Positions 37,698-46,970 of a stretch of 64,000 bases of DNA are shown here, piece by piece (position 1 is the first letter of the stretch; each line of letters opens with the position of its first letter). The translations under genes were made by a program, and so were the position numbers. Under the pieces are notes generated by a model that saw only the letters and a list, made by a program, of their open reading frames with translations, did no database searches and was not told where the DNA came from. This stretch comes from an uncultured Cellvibrionales bacterium (GTDB lineage Bacteria; Pseudomonadota; Gammaproteobacteria; Pseudomonadales; Porticoccaceae): assembly GCA_913062605.1 (NCBI GenBank), contig CAJXWQ010000003.1, forward strand, positions 1 through 64,000. Reading direction: 5' to 3'.

Positions 37698-38183
37698 ATG
37701 TTTAGCCGAGGCAAAGGTATGTGGGCTATATTGAGCTTTGTTGGCATTCTTCTTTTGGGGTCTCACTCGGCATTAGCTTGGTGTGATGGCACTCAAAAGC
37801 AAACGTTGCTCTACGAACGACTGGGTGGGTTGGCCCCTATTTCAGTTGTCATCAGTGATTTTATTGACATTATTAAACATGATGTTGTTTTTAATGCCAA
37901 CCCTATTGTCGATGACGCAATGAGGCGAGTGCCAGCACCCTATTTGAAGTATCACATGACGGCTTTAGTCTGTCAGGCTGCCGGAGGCCCATGTCTCTAT
38001 CATGGTCGGGAGATGAAGGAATCTCATGCACCTCTTGGTATCACAGAGTTGGAATGGGGTCGTATGACTGCGCTATTTAGTGAGGTTCTTATAACGAACC
38101 AAGTGACAGAAAAGGAGAGGCAAGAGTTACTGAAGATTGTTAACTCGGTGAAAGCAGATATTATTAATCATGGTCAAGAATAG
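37698..38183 (+). CDS. Exported group 1 truncated hemoglobin
   Basis: A 161-residue protein with a signal peptide (MFSRGKGMWAILSFVGILL...ALA) followed by a truncated hemoglobin domain. LYERLGGLAPISVVISDFID is the A/B-helix start and YHGREMKESHAPLGI contains the proximal (F8) His. I chose ATG 37698 with GAGG upstream; an upstream GTG at 37656 would add 14 residues. Export to the periplasm is unusual for this family. Likely roles are oxygen or NO binding and turnover; the partner reductase is unknown. Confidence 0.88.
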   Translation: MFSRGKGMWAILSFVGILLLGSHSALAWCDGTQKQTLLYERLGGLAPISVVISDFIDIIKHDVVFNANPIVDDAMRRVPAPYLKYHMTALVCQAAGGPCLYHGREMKESHAPLGITELEWGRMTALFSEVLITNQVTEKERQELLKIVNSVKADIINHGQE

Positions 38184-38262
38184 GCTTTGCTTATGTCCTC
38201 TATAGTGGCGGGTGCTTAGGGATAGGCTCTAGGGCTTTGTCTTTAAATAAAAGGGAAAAAAG

Positions 38263-38634
38263 ATGAACCAGAAAACACTTTATGACCGACTTGGCGGTTA
38301 CGGTGGCATTACGACTTTTGTTAATGACTTACTCCCACGCTTACAATCAGACCTCCAGTTGGGTCGTTTCTGGGAGAATCGCGGAGATGATGGGATTGAG
38401 AGAGAAAAGCAGCTGTTAATAGACTACTTGTGTTCAAATGCGGGTGGCCCGGTGTACTACACTGGTCGGGATATGAAAGTGTCGCACAAGGGCATGAACA
38501 TAAGCGAAAGCGATTGGGCTATTTTCCTAGAGCATGCGGGGGCTACGATGGGTGTGTTACAGGTTCCCCGGCAGGAATGTGACGATGTGGTTGCCTTTGT
38601 CTTGAGTCTGAAAGACGACATTGTTGAGGCATAA
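38263..38634 (+). CDS. Cytosolic group 1 truncated hemoglobin
   Basis: A 123-residue truncated hemoglobin without signal peptide: TLYDRLGGYGGITTFVNDLL, GGPVYYTGRDMKVSHKGMNI with the proximal His, and a C-terminal VVAFVLSLKDDIV helix. It follows the exported paralogue by 79 bases, so one transcript could supply both compartments. The last codons and stop (GGCATAA) recur 45 bases downstream. Confidence 0.92.
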   Translation: MNQKTLYDRLGGYGGITTFVNDLLPRLQSDLQLGRFWENRGDDGIEREKQLLIDYLCSNAGGPVYYTGRDMKVSHKGMNISESDWAIFLEHAGATMGVLQVPRQECDDVVAFVLSLKDDIVEA

Positions 38635-38790
38635 AGTGTTGAGAAATAGCGCGCTGAGATATTGAGTGTTCAGGCATAGATTGTTGGTGTGTAGGTCGTT
38701 GGAGCACAGGCAACAGTATCAATAGATAACACCACAAAGTGAAAAATTGCTATGTCTTTCTGGTGTTAGGCCTTAAAGAGAAAACCCATC

Positions 38791-40338
38791 ATGAAGAACC
38801 CCGTTATAGCCGATAACAAACCGGTAAAGGTCAACTTGTCCAAGGGGCAGGAATACCATTTTTGTACCTGTGGTAAATCAAAAAGCCAGCCATTCTGCGA
38901 TGGTTCTCATGTAGGTACATCATTTACACCCAAAGTGATTGTCTCTGCTGAGGAGCAGGAAGCCTATCTGTGTGCTTGTAAACATACTCGTAATGCCCCC
39001 TTTTGTGATGGCACTCATAAGCAGTTTTCCGATGAACAAGTTGGCACGGAAGGCCCCGGTATTACTGATGATAAAAGTTTGATACCAGAGGTGCGGGCTA
39101 CTGAAGAAGAGCCCACGGTAGAGCTTATTCACTTGCTCGCTAGAGAAGGATTGTCAGGGGTGGGTCAACATGGGCCTGTGAGCGCCATGGGGGTGCCAAG
39201 GAACCAGTTGCCGAGCTGGGATGATATTCAGATTATGGTCGCCCAGTTAGCCACAAAGCCTCTGATGGAGGATGTGGCCGTTGGTACGGAGTTGGTCATC
39301 GGTCCAGAAGCAAAAAAACCGCTGGTATTGAAGATTCCCCTGTTTGTTTCTGATATGAGTTTTGGAGCACTTTCAGAGGAAGCAAAGGTCGCAATGGCGA
39401 AGGGTGCTGAACTCGCTGGAACAGGAATTTGCTCTGGAGAAGGGGGCATGTTGCCAGAAGAGCAGCAGGCCAATAGCCGGTATTTTTACGAGTTAGCCAG
39501 TGCAAAATTTGGCTATACCGAGGCTGTATTGAAAAATGTCCAGGCATTCCATTTTAAAGGTGGCCAAGGCGCAAAAACGGGCACCGGTGGGCATCTGCCT
39601 GCGGTGAAGAATGTAGGCAGGATTTCTGAAGTCCGCGGAATACCTGAAGGTGAGCCAGCTATCTCACCACCCACATTTAGTGATTTAAATACCCCGGAAG
39701 ATTTCAAGCGATTTGCCGATAGAGTACGCGAAATCACTGGCGGTATCCCCATCGGCTTTAAACTCAGTGCCAATCATATTGAGCGGGATATTGAATTTGC
39801 CCTTCAGGCCAGCGCTGAATACATTATTCTGGATGGTCGGGGTGGCGGTACTGGAGCTGCACCATTACTGTTTCGTGATCATATTAGTGTGCCAACTATT
39901 CCAGCATTAGCCCGTGCCAGACACTATCTTGATCAGCAAGGTATGGGTGGAAAGGTGACGTTGATTGCCACCGGTGGGTTACGTGTACCCAGTGACTTTA
40001 TGAAGGCTATGGCTCTAGGGGCTGATGGTGTTGCCATTGCCAACAGCGCCATGCAGTCTATTGGTTGTATCGCAGCAAGGATATGCCATACGAACAACTG
40101 TCCTGCGGGTATTGCCACCCAAAATCCCGAGCTGCGAAAAAGGTTGGATGTCGAAAGCTCGGCACAAAGATTGGCCACATTTTTTGACTCATCTGTTGAG
40201 TTGATGAAAGTGATGGCGCGGGCGTGCGGGCACTTACATCTCAATGAATTTGTCCGGGATGACCTAGCAACCTTTGATGCTGAATTGGCAAAATTGTCCG
40301 GGATTGAGTTTTCAGGGTTTGACCCTGAAAGAGGCTAG
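38791..40338 (+). CDS. Two CDGSH FeS domains fused to glutamate-synthase FMN domain
   Basis: A 515-residue fusion. Residues 1-80 contain two CDGSH motifs, CTCGKSKSQPFCDGSH (Cys25, 27, 36, His40) and CACKHTRNAPFCDGTH (Cys61, 63, 72, His76), each expected to hold a [2Fe-2S] cluster as in mitoNEET-type proteins. The rest is the FMN/glutamate-synthase central domain (FVSDMSFGALSEEAKVAMAKGA, FKGGQGAKTGTGGHLPA, ILDGRGGGTGAAP). It keeps the C-x5-C-x4-C of the [3Fe-4S] cluster (Cys426, 432, 437). The glutaminase domain is missing, so it is probably a flavin/FeS oxidoreductase rather than glutamate synthase. Confidence 0.9.
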   Translation: MKNPVIADNKPVKVNLSKGQEYHFCTCGKSKSQPFCDGSHVGTSFTPKVIVSAEEQEAYLCACKHTRNAPFCDGTHKQFSDEQVGTEGPGITDDKSLIPEVRATEEEPTVELIHLLAREGLSGVGQHGPVSAMGVPRNQLPSWDDIQIMVAQLATKPLMEDVAVGTELVIGPEAKKPLVLKIPLFVSDMSFGALSEEAKVAMAKGAELAGTGICSGEGGMLPEEQQANSRYFYELASAKFGYTEAVLKNVQAFHFKGGQGAKTGTGGHLPAVKNVGRISEVRGIPEGEPAISPPTFSDLNTPEDFKRFADRVREITGGIPIGFKLSANHIERDIEFALQASAEYIILDGRGGGTGAAPLLFRDHISVPTIPALARARHYLDQQGMGGKVTLIATGGLRVPSDFMKAMALGADGVAIANSAMQSIGCIAARICHTNNCPAGIATQNPELRKRLDVESSAQRLATFFDSSVELMKVMARACGHLHLNEFVRDDLATFDAELAKLSGIEFSGFDPERG

Positions 40339-40365
40339 GCAGCTATTGGTAAAGAGCGTACTCCT

Positions 40366-40779
40366 ATGAAAGAGATTGTCGGCATCAACCATGTGGGGTT
40401 GCGGGTAACGAGTCTGGAAAAATCCAGAGCTTTCTACGAGAAAATTGGTTTCCTGTTTATTGTAGGTCCGGTCGGACCTGAACCGGTTGCCATTATGGAG
40501 CATCCATCAGGGGTCAATATTAATTTTATACTTAATGCATCCACAGCACCCCTTGAATCAGGGCCCTCTGAAAATGTGCTTATGGATCTCACTGAAAAAT
40601 ATACGGGGTTCACCCATATAGCGTTAGAAGTGACTCATCTGGAGGCAGTGCAAAGAACACTATCTGATCTGCAAATACCGATTACTGAAGGGCCTGTCGA
40701 GCTGCCTGATGGGACTATGTTTTTGTTTGTCAGAGATCCGGATAAAAACGTTATTGAGTTTCATCAGGTGGCACAATGA
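40366..40779 (+). CDS. VOC/glyoxalase-family protein
   Basis: A 137-residue vicinal oxygen chelate protein. INHVGLRVTSLEKSRAFYEKIGF opens it; two paired beta-alpha-beta units bear candidate metal ligands (His in INHVG and FTHIALEV, Glu in NVIEFHQ). The family includes glyoxalase I, dioxygenases and antibiotic-modifying enzymes; no substrate can be assigned. The stop overlaps the next gene by four bases, suggesting a functional pair. Confidence 0.85.
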   Translation: MKEIVGINHVGLRVTSLEKSRAFYEKIGFLFIVGPVGPEPVAIMEHPSGVNINFILNASTAPLESGPSENVLMDLTEKYTGFTHIALEVTHLEAVQRTLSDLQIPITEGPVELPDGTMFLFVRDPDKNVIEFHQVAQ

Positions 40780-41810
40780 TTCTGCGAGATTTGTTAGGAA
40801 CAGAGTTGCCCATTATTCAGGCTCCTATGGCGGGGGTACAAGGTAGTGCTCTAGCCGTGGCTGTCTCCAATGCGGGAGGGCTGGGATCGCTACCCTGTGC
40901 CATGCTTAGCATGGAGCAATTGCGGGATGAATTGATAGCTATTAAGACACAGACCAATCGTCCCTATAACGTTAATTTCTTTTGTCACGAAGTTCCTGAG
41001 ATCAGCCATAAAGCTGAAATGATCTGGCGTAATGCGTTAATGCCATTTTATAAAGCACATGATGTTGATCCCAATACAATGCCTGCTGTTACCCGTGTAC
41101 CGTTTAATTCAGATACTGCGGATATACTAGAGGAATTCAAACCACCCGTGGTCAGCTTTCATTTTGGTTTGCCATCGGATGAATTGCTGGCAAGGGTGAA
41201 GGCGTTTGGTGCCAAGGTCATCAGTTCTGCTACAACATTGGAAGAAGCATTGTGGTTGGAAGAATGTGGTGCTGATGTAATTATTGCTCAGGGATTGGAG
41301 GCGGGCGGTCATCGCGGCATGTTCTTATCCCGTGACCTCAATTCGCAGCTGGGTACATTTTCACTGCTTCCGCAAATTGTCAGAGAAGTGAACGTTCCGG
41401 TGGTCGCGGCTGGAGGCATCGCCGATGCCAAAGGTGTTGAGGCAGCGATGGTTTTGGGTGCTTCAGGTGTTCAGGTAGGGACAGCGTATTTACTTTGTTG
41501 CGAGGCGCTTACCAGTCAAGTTCATCGTGCTGCACTGGAAAGCTCTAGGGCAAAGCACACGGCATTGACCAATATTTTTACAGGGCGGCCTGCTCGTGCC
41601 ATTATCAATTTTGCCATGAAAGAGCTTGGCCCTCTTCATTATGGCATCCCTGCATTCCCCTTGGCTGCTAGTGCTATTTCTCCCTTGCGCACCCTATTGG
41701 AAGCTAGAGGTTCAGGAGATTTTTCTCCCCTTTGGTCCGGTCAGAATACGACAGGTTGCAAGGCAATACCCGCAGCTGAATTGACGCACGAGTTAGCAGC
41801 TGGTCTATAA
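40776..41810 (+). CDS. Nitronate monooxygenase-family flavoenzyme
   Basis: A 344-residue FMN TIM barrel of the 2-nitropropane dioxygenase/nitronate monooxygenase class. It begins LGTELPIIQAPMAGVQGSALA, has AQGLEAGGHRGMF (FMN/catalytic His region), VVAAGGIADAKGVEAAMVLGASGVQVGTAYL and late TGRPARAI. Such enzymes oxidise alkyl nitronates such as propionate 3-nitronate, a toxin. Overlap with the VOC gene and an FMN/FeS neighbour point to a redox detoxification set (inference). Confidence 0.88.
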   Translation: MILRDLLGTELPIIQAPMAGVQGSALAVAVSNAGGLGSLPCAMLSMEQLRDELIAIKTQTNRPYNVNFFCHEVPEISHKAEMIWRNALMPFYKAHDVDPNTMPAVTRVPFNSDTADILEEFKPPVVSFHFGLPSDELLARVKAFGAKVISSATTLEEALWLEECGADVIIAQGLEAGGHRGMFLSRDLNSQLGTFSLLPQIVREVNVPVVAAGGIADAKGVEAAMVLGASGVQVGTAYLLCCEALTSQVHRAALESSRAKHTALTNIFTGRPARAIINFAMKELGPLHYGIPAFPLAASAISPLRTLLEARGSGDFSPLWSGQNTTGCKAIPAAELTHELAAGL

Positions 41811-41898
41811 TCGACTAGATGTTTTTTTAGTGCATTGGTTGTTAATTCTTATTAATAAAAATAAGTAAATAAATATTTTTTGGAGAGTGAATCTAGCT

Positions 41899-43185
41899 AT
41901 GAAACTTGAATCTCTGGCCTTGCATCATGGCTATAAATCGGAAGCTACAACTAAAGCCGCGGCCGTGCCTATTTATCAAACCACCTCATATACCTTTGAT
42001 GACACTCAACACGGTGCAGATTTATTTGATTTAAAAGTACCGGGAAATATTTATACCCGAATCATGAACCCAACAACTGATGTGCTGGAACAGCGAATGG
42101 CAGCTATGGAGGGTGGTATAGGTGCTCTGGTTGTCGCTTCGGGCATGGCAGCGATTACTTATGCTATCCAGTGTATTTGTTCGGTGGGGGATAATATTGT
42201 CAGTACCAGTCAGCTGTATGGTGGTACCTACAATCTGTTTGCCCACACGTTACCCAAGCAAGGTATCGAAGCGCGGATGGTGTCAGCGGATGATTTTGAT
42301 GCTCTAGAAAAAGCTATTGATGAGAACACCCGGCTGGTTTTTTGTGAATCCATTGGTAACCCGGCGGGCAACATTGTTGATCTTGAAAAGTTTGCTGAAA
42401 TCGCACACAAACATGGTGTGCCATTGATCGTAGATAGCACGGTTGCGACACCATTTTTATGTCGTCCCTTTGAGTTGGGTGCGGATATCGTTATTCACTC
42501 GTTAACCAAATATATCGGCGGGCATGGCACATCCATTGGCGGTGTTATTATTGATTCAGGAAAGTTTGACTGGGTAGCCAACAAAGAGCGGTTCCCTATC
42601 TTAAATGAACCCGATCCCTCCTATCATGGTGTGGTTTATACGGAAGCACTGGGTGCTGCCGCATACATAGGTCGTTGCCGGGTTGTCCCGCTTCGTAGCA
42701 CCGGTGCTGCTATTTCTCCCTTAAACTCATTTCAGATTTTGCAGGGTTTGGAAACCTTGGGGCTCCGCATGGAGCGACACTGTGAAAATGCTGAAAAACT
42801 GGCCAACTACCTGAGTAACCATGACAAGGTGGCTTGGGTGAACTATGCCGCCTTACCAGAAAGCCCTTATTACCAGAATTGCCAAAAAATCACTGGTGGT
42901 AAGGCTTCCGGTATCCTGAGCTTTGGAATTAAGGGCGAGTCAGGTTCAGGTAAAGAGGCTGGCACACAATTTATTGATGCGCTGCAGATGATTTTACGGC
43001 TGGTCAATATTGGCGATGCTAAATCACTGGCTTGTCATCCTGCATCTACTACCCACCGCCAGTTGAATGATGATGAGCTGAAGGCTGCGGGTGTCAGTGC
43101 AGATCTCGTCCGTATTTCTGTGGGTATTGAGAATATTGACGATATTATTGCAGATGTAAACCAGGCTCTTGATAGTGTGTCATGA
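41899..43185 (+). CDS. metY: O-acetylhomoserine sulfhydrylase-type enzyme
   Basis: A 428-residue PLP enzyme of the Cys/Met metabolism family. The PLP lysine is in [38 protein letters not shown] and [19 protein letters not shown] are typical of MetY, which makes homocysteine from O-acetylhomoserine and sulfide. I chose ATG 41899 over GTG 41887 because the latter overlaps the GGAGAG ribosome site. Confidence 0.92.
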   Translation: MKLESLALHHGYKSEATTKAAAVPIYQTTSYTFDDTQHGADLFDLKVPGNIYTRIMNPTTDVLEQRMAAMEGGIGALVVASGMAAITYAIQCICSVGDNIVSTSQLYGGTYNLFAHTLPKQGIEARMVSADDFDALEKAIDENTRLVFCESIGNPAGNIVDLEKFAEIAHKHGVPLIVDSTVATPFLCRPFELGADIVIHSLTKYIGGHGTSIGGVIIDSGKFDWVANKERFPILNEPDPSYHGVVYTEALGAAAYIGRCRVVPLRSTGAAISPLNSFQILQGLETLGLRMERHCENAEKLANYLSNHDKVAWVNYAALPESPYYQNCQKITGGKASGILSFGIKGESGSGKEAGTQFIDALQMILRLVNIGDAKSLACHPASTTHRQLNDDELKAAGVSADLVRISVGIENIDDIIADVNQALDSVS

Positions 43186-43239
43186 CACTTTCCCTATTAA
43201 GACACAACAGTTGGTATTGAGGTTTCTTCGGGAGGCGTA

Positions 43240-44667
43240 ATGGCATCACCTCGGTTTGTGACGGGATCACTGCATCGCCATATTGCAGTGATGACGTCAA
43301 CGGCTGCGCTTGGCCTGATGGCTATTTTTCTTGTAGACCTTGCAGATATTTATTTTTTGAGTCTACTTGGGGAAACTGAACTTGCAGCGGCAGTAGGTTA
43401 TGCGGGCTCAATACTTTTTTTTACCACGACAATCTGTATCGGCATTTCCATTGCTATGGCTGCATTGGTGGCCAGAGCAGCCGGTACTGGAGAGATGTCA
43501 TCCGCAAAGCGCTATGTAGCTAGCGTCTCGGTGTTTGCTGTTGTGGTCACGGTGCCCAGTGCACTGATTGTCTGGCTGAATATCCCTTTTTTCCTGGATT
43601 TGTTAGGTGCAACAGGGCGTGCGCACCAGCTTGCAGCTTTGTATCTTCGTATCATTGTGCCTTCAATGCCCATTCTAGCTTTGGGCATGAGTATGGGGGG
43701 TGTTTTGCGTGCTTTAGGTGACCCCAAACACGCGATGTTGGCCACCATTGCGGGCAGTATGGTGAATCTTGTACTTGATCCTATATTAATTTTTGGCCTG
43801 GATATGAGTGTGGCTGGTGCCGCTGTTGCTTCAGTTTTTGCACGAATTGCCGTTTTAGTTATTGGCGTAAGGTATGTGATTAAGCGTCAATATATGCCCA
43901 ATGGCCTTGGGGTGGATGAGTTTCGTAGTGATATTGGAGCTATTTTAAAAATTGCGGTACCGGCCATGTTAACGAATGTTGCAACACCAATTGGTAATGC
44001 TTATGTGACTGCCAGCATGTCAACATTTGGTGTTGGTTCTGTTGCAGGATTTTCGATTGTTGGTCGCCTCATGCCTGTTGCATTTGGTATTATTTTTGCC
44101 CTTTCGAGTGCAGTGGGTCCAATAGTTGGTCAGAATTTTGGTGCGGGCCGTATGGACAGAGTACATCATACGCTGATCAACTCACTGGTGTTCTCGACAG
44201 CGGTGGTAGTGGCTGTATCGCTACTGTTACTGTTGACGCAAAGTTATATCGTCGACGCATTTCGTGCCCAGCCGGCCGCTGCGGCATTAATTCAATTTTT
44301 TTGTACATTTATTGCCATTAGCTTTGTATTTAATGGCGCTCAATTTATATCTAATGCGGTATTCAATAATTTGGGGCGCCCCTTATGGTCGACGTGGACT
44401 AATTGGGGGAAGGCAACCCTTGGAACAATTCCATTTGTTTGGCTTGGCGCCAAGCTGTACGGTGCCGAAGGCATTTTGGCCGGGCAGGCCGTAGGTGGAT
44501 TATTATTTGGCATATTGAGCATAGTTTTGGCTCTTCGCTTGACGCGACAGCTGGTGAAAGAAAAGGCTATGAAGGATTTTCCACTAACACCGGGTCTTAC
44601 CTTTCGTGTTCCGTTATCTGCCCATACAAGTTGTAACGGTTGGATGGGTGTATATCGTCGAGACTAA
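43240..44667 (+). CDS. MATE-family efflux transporter
   Basis: A 475-residue membrane protein with about twelve hydrophobic segments and two homologous halves typical of MATE exporters: DLADIYFLSLLGETELAAAVGY in the first half and FGVGSVAGFSIVGRLMPVAF in the second. These export drugs or toxic organic compounds against Na+ or H+. It is the last gene of the co-directional block from the hemoglobins, 54 bases after metY. Cargo unknown. Confidence 0.9.
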   Translation: MASPRFVTGSLHRHIAVMTSTAALGLMAIFLVDLADIYFLSLLGETELAAAVGYAGSILFFTTTICIGISIAMAALVARAAGTGEMSSAKRYVASVSVFAVVVTVPSALIVWLNIPFFLDLLGATGRAHQLAALYLRIIVPSMPILALGMSMGGVLRALGDPKHAMLATIAGSMVNLVLDPILIFGLDMSVAGAAVASVFARIAVLVIGVRYVIKRQYMPNGLGVDEFRSDIGAILKIAVPAMLTNVATPIGNAYVTASMSTFGVGSVAGFSIVGRLMPVAFGIIFALSSAVGPIVGQNFGAGRMDRVHHTLINSLVFSTAVVVAVSLLLLLTQSYIVDAFRAQPAAAALIQFFCTFIAISFVFNGAQFISNAVFNNLGRPLWSTWTNWGKATLGTIPFVWLGAKLYGAEGILAGQAVGGLLFGILSIVLALRLTRQLVKEKAMKDFPLTPGLTFRVPLSAHTSCNGWMGVYRRD

Positions 44668-44713
44668 TGATATGCACGAATAGACAATATTTTAGGGCAT
44701 TATTTTTGTATCC

Positions 44714-44824
44714 ATGCCATTGGATCAACTTCTGACGAATGCAGACACTGCACCTTATCAAGCCAAAGCTTTGAGTAAGGATCGTGTTGCGTGTTATGAA
44801 AAGGGTAATAGCACTCAGAGTTAA
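44714..44824 (+). pseudogene. Remnant of a GGDEF domain C-terminus
   Basis: The open frame reads MPLDQLLTNADTAPYQAK followed by ALSKDRVACYEKGN and a stop. This is the typical end of diguanylate cyclases (LL..AD.ALY.AK..G.DRV..YE). The frame is closed by a stop just upstream (44693), and no GGDEF catalytic segment is nearby; the usual AxYxAK has become APYQAK. It is therefore a decayed fragment of about 36 codons. Confidence 0.75.
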
Positions 44825-44882
44825 AGCATCAGCGTTAAAAAATGAGAGTCTCACCTTGGTGATATAAATTTTTAATATTTAT

Positions 44883-45653
44883 TCACTGGCCGTTCAAAAA
44901 TACACGGACAGTTTTATTGAAAGTTTCTGGTTTTTCTACGTGCAGCCAATGGCCGGTATTCGCTATAACCTTCAGTTTGGTATTTGGAAATAGTCGGAGC
45001 ACTTCACTGCGATGTTTATCTTGGATATAGGCAGAATTTTCGCCTTTGATAAATAGGGCGGAGCCTGAAAACGGCTTACCAGTAGGTGCCAGTGTTAGCT
45101 TGTCATAGTAGTTGGCAATAATCCCTTCCATATAAAGTCGTAGGTCAAACCTTCCATCCTTCGCACGAACAAGATTTTTCAATAAAAATGCCCGTACAGA
45201 GGATTCGTCGACATAGGTTGCTAGCAGTTGATCTGCTTCCTTGCGAGAGGTTGGCCTTGTTGTTTCTAGAGAGGTCAGGCCTTCTAGCACACCCCCGTGG
45301 CGATCAGGCTTGTAGTCCACCGGTGCTATATCGGCTACAACCAGCCTATTCACACGCTCTGGATGAGTCAGAGCAACCTGCATAGCAACTTTCCCTCCCA
45401 TGGAGTGGCCGATTAGGTTAGCTTGGTCGAGCTTTAGGTTATTCATTAATTCAATTATGTCATTCGCCATGGAGGGGTAATCCATTTCCAGGCTATGGGG
45501 GGATTCCCCATGATTTCTCATATCAACAGAAATCACTGAGTAGCTATCGGACAATGCTCGGCTCAGTAGCCCGAGGTTGCTTAGTGAACCGAACATGCCG
45601 TGCATTAAAATTACCGACTGCCCCGAACCCTGTATGGAATAATTTAATTTCAC
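44883..45653 (-). CDS. Alpha/beta hydrolase (YbfF-like)
   Basis: A 256-residue serine hydrolase. LMHGMFGSLSNLG provides the oxyanion region, IGHSMGGKVAMQVAL the nucleophile elbow (GHSMG), and NTGHWLHVEKP the catalytic His. The order and ending match YbfF-type esterases acting on short acyl or malonyl esters. The start is GTG at 45653, with no strong ribosome site. It lies downstream of the agmatinase on the same strand. Confidence 0.88.
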   Translation of the reverse strand: MKLNYSIQGSGQSVILMHGMFGSLSNLGLLSRALSDSYSVISVDMRNHGESPHSLEMDYPSMANDIIELMNNLKLDQANLIGHSMGGKVAMQVALTHPERVNRLVVADIAPVDYKPDRHGGVLEGLTSLETTRPTSRKEADQLLATYVDESSVRAFLLKNLVRAKDGRFDLRLYMEGIIANYYDKLTLAPTGKPFSGSALFIKGENSAYIQDKHRSEVLRLFPNTKLKVIANTGHWLHVEKPETFNKTVRVFLNGQ

Positions 45654-45749
45654 GGTGATGGTGTATACCTAATTAATTTGTGGGCCATTATAAAGTTTGT
45701 GTGAGCTTTGTCTTGATCTTGTCTGCTTATGGGGCATTGATGGCAGTAG

Positions 45750-46700
45750 TCAATGTTGACGGGTGCAGCCCGGTAAACTACATAACATTTCGAATAATAG
45801 ATTTGCAGCCAGTAATGCGGTATTTCCAGAGGTGTCATAGGGCGGAGACACCTCCACCAGATCGCCCCCGATTATATTCAGCCCATAGCATCCCCGAATT
45901 ATTTCCAGCGCCTGGGTGCTGGTGAGTCCCCCCGGTTCGGGTGTTCCAGTTCCTGGGGCCGCAGAGGGATCCAGGCCGTCGATATCAAAGCTGATGTAGG
46001 TGGGTGTGTCGGCACCAATTTGTTGGCGTACTTCAGTCATCAGTGGTTCAAGAGATTTGTACCAGCATTCTTCAGCCTGCACTACACGTACACCCTGTTG
46101 GCGAGACCAATCAAAATCGTCTTTGTTATAGCCAGTACCCCGCACACCGATCTGAACCATTTTGGCGGGGGCAATGAGACCCTCTTCAATAGATCGACGG
46201 AAAATAGTGCCATGGGTAATTTTTTCGCCAAACATGGTGTCATTGGTATCAGTGTGGGCATCCACATGTACCATGGCCACGGGACCGTATTTCCCGGCAA
46301 TGGCACGAAGTATGGGAAGGGTGATTGTGTGATCACCACCCAGAGCGAAGGGTTTTACTGTGTGTTTCAGAATATCTTTGTAGTGTTGAGTGATCGTGTC
46401 GAGAGATGCTGCCAGATTGAAGGTGTTTAATGCTATATCACCAATGTCAGCAATCTGAAAGCTATCGAATGGGGCTGCTCCTGTGGCCATGGAGTAGGGG
46501 CGAATCAGGGCAGACTCCTGTCGAATTTGTCGAGGTCCAAAGCGAGCACCAGTGCGGTTGCTGGTGCCGATATCCAGACCAACACCGATAAAGCAAACAT
46601 CCAGTCCTTGTGCTGTACCTTGCGGCGGTAATCGGAAAAGAGTGCCCGGCCCGGCAAAACGGGGCATTTGGTTTCCGCTTAATGGCTGATTGAGTTTGCT
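45750..46700 (-). CDS. speB: Agmatinase / ureohydrolase
   Basis: A 316-residue binuclear manganese ureohydrolase. Ligands are in LGGDHTITLP, VHVDAHTDTND and SFDIDGLDPSAAPGTGTPEPGG in outline. The sequence fits agmatinase (agmatine to putrescine and urea), although guanidinobutyrase or related activity is possible. I chose the ATG at 46700, preceded by AGAGG; an ATG at 46721 has no ribosome site. No arginine decarboxylase is adjacent. Confidence 0.87.
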   Translation of the reverse strand, partial: SKLNQPLSGNQMPRFAGPGTLFRLPPQGTAQGLDVCFIGVGLDIGTSNRTGARFGPRQIRQESALIRPYSMATGAAPFDSFQIADIGDIALNTFNLAASLDTITQHYKDILKHTVKPFALGGDHTITLPILRAIAGKYGPVAMVHVDAHTDTNDTMFGEKITHGTIFRRSIEEGLIAPAKMVQIGVRGTGYNKDDFDWSRQQGVRVVQAEECWYKSLEPLMTEVRQQIGADTPTYISFDIDGLDPSAAPGTGTPEPGGLTSTQALEIIRGCYGLNIIGGDLVEVSPPYDTSGNTALLAANLLFEMLCSLPGCTRQH

Positions 46701-46753
46701 CATCAAGACTGCCTCTGTCATTTAAAATAAAAGAGATTTTTGTTTGCCGTTAT

Positions 46754-46927
46754 CTAGGTTTTACTTAGAACGTCCATATTAATAAAAGCCCGAGTTTTAG
46801 TAGGAAGGTACCGTTCATTATAATGGCCACCGCCATAGTAATAGCCTAGCTGACTATCGTTAAAAACAGCAAATGTGTCTGTATATGACGTCGGTTTTGA
46901 ATCTGGGCTAGGACAAAGATGATAATC
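46754..46927 (-). pseudogene. Protein-like open segment without a start, possible remnant
   Basis: A 57-codon stretch between two stops reads in part TDTFAVFNDSQLGYYYGGGH and NERYLPTKTRAFINMDVLSK. The aromatic/Gly pattern resembles a strand of an outer-membrane protein of the Tsx/OmpK kind. There is no start codon before the first 50 codons, so if real it is a gene fragment. Identity is tentative. Confidence 0.35.
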
Positions 46928-46970
46928 TCAGCAATACAGATAGCCTGAGAAAAGGTGGTTTTGATCTGTA

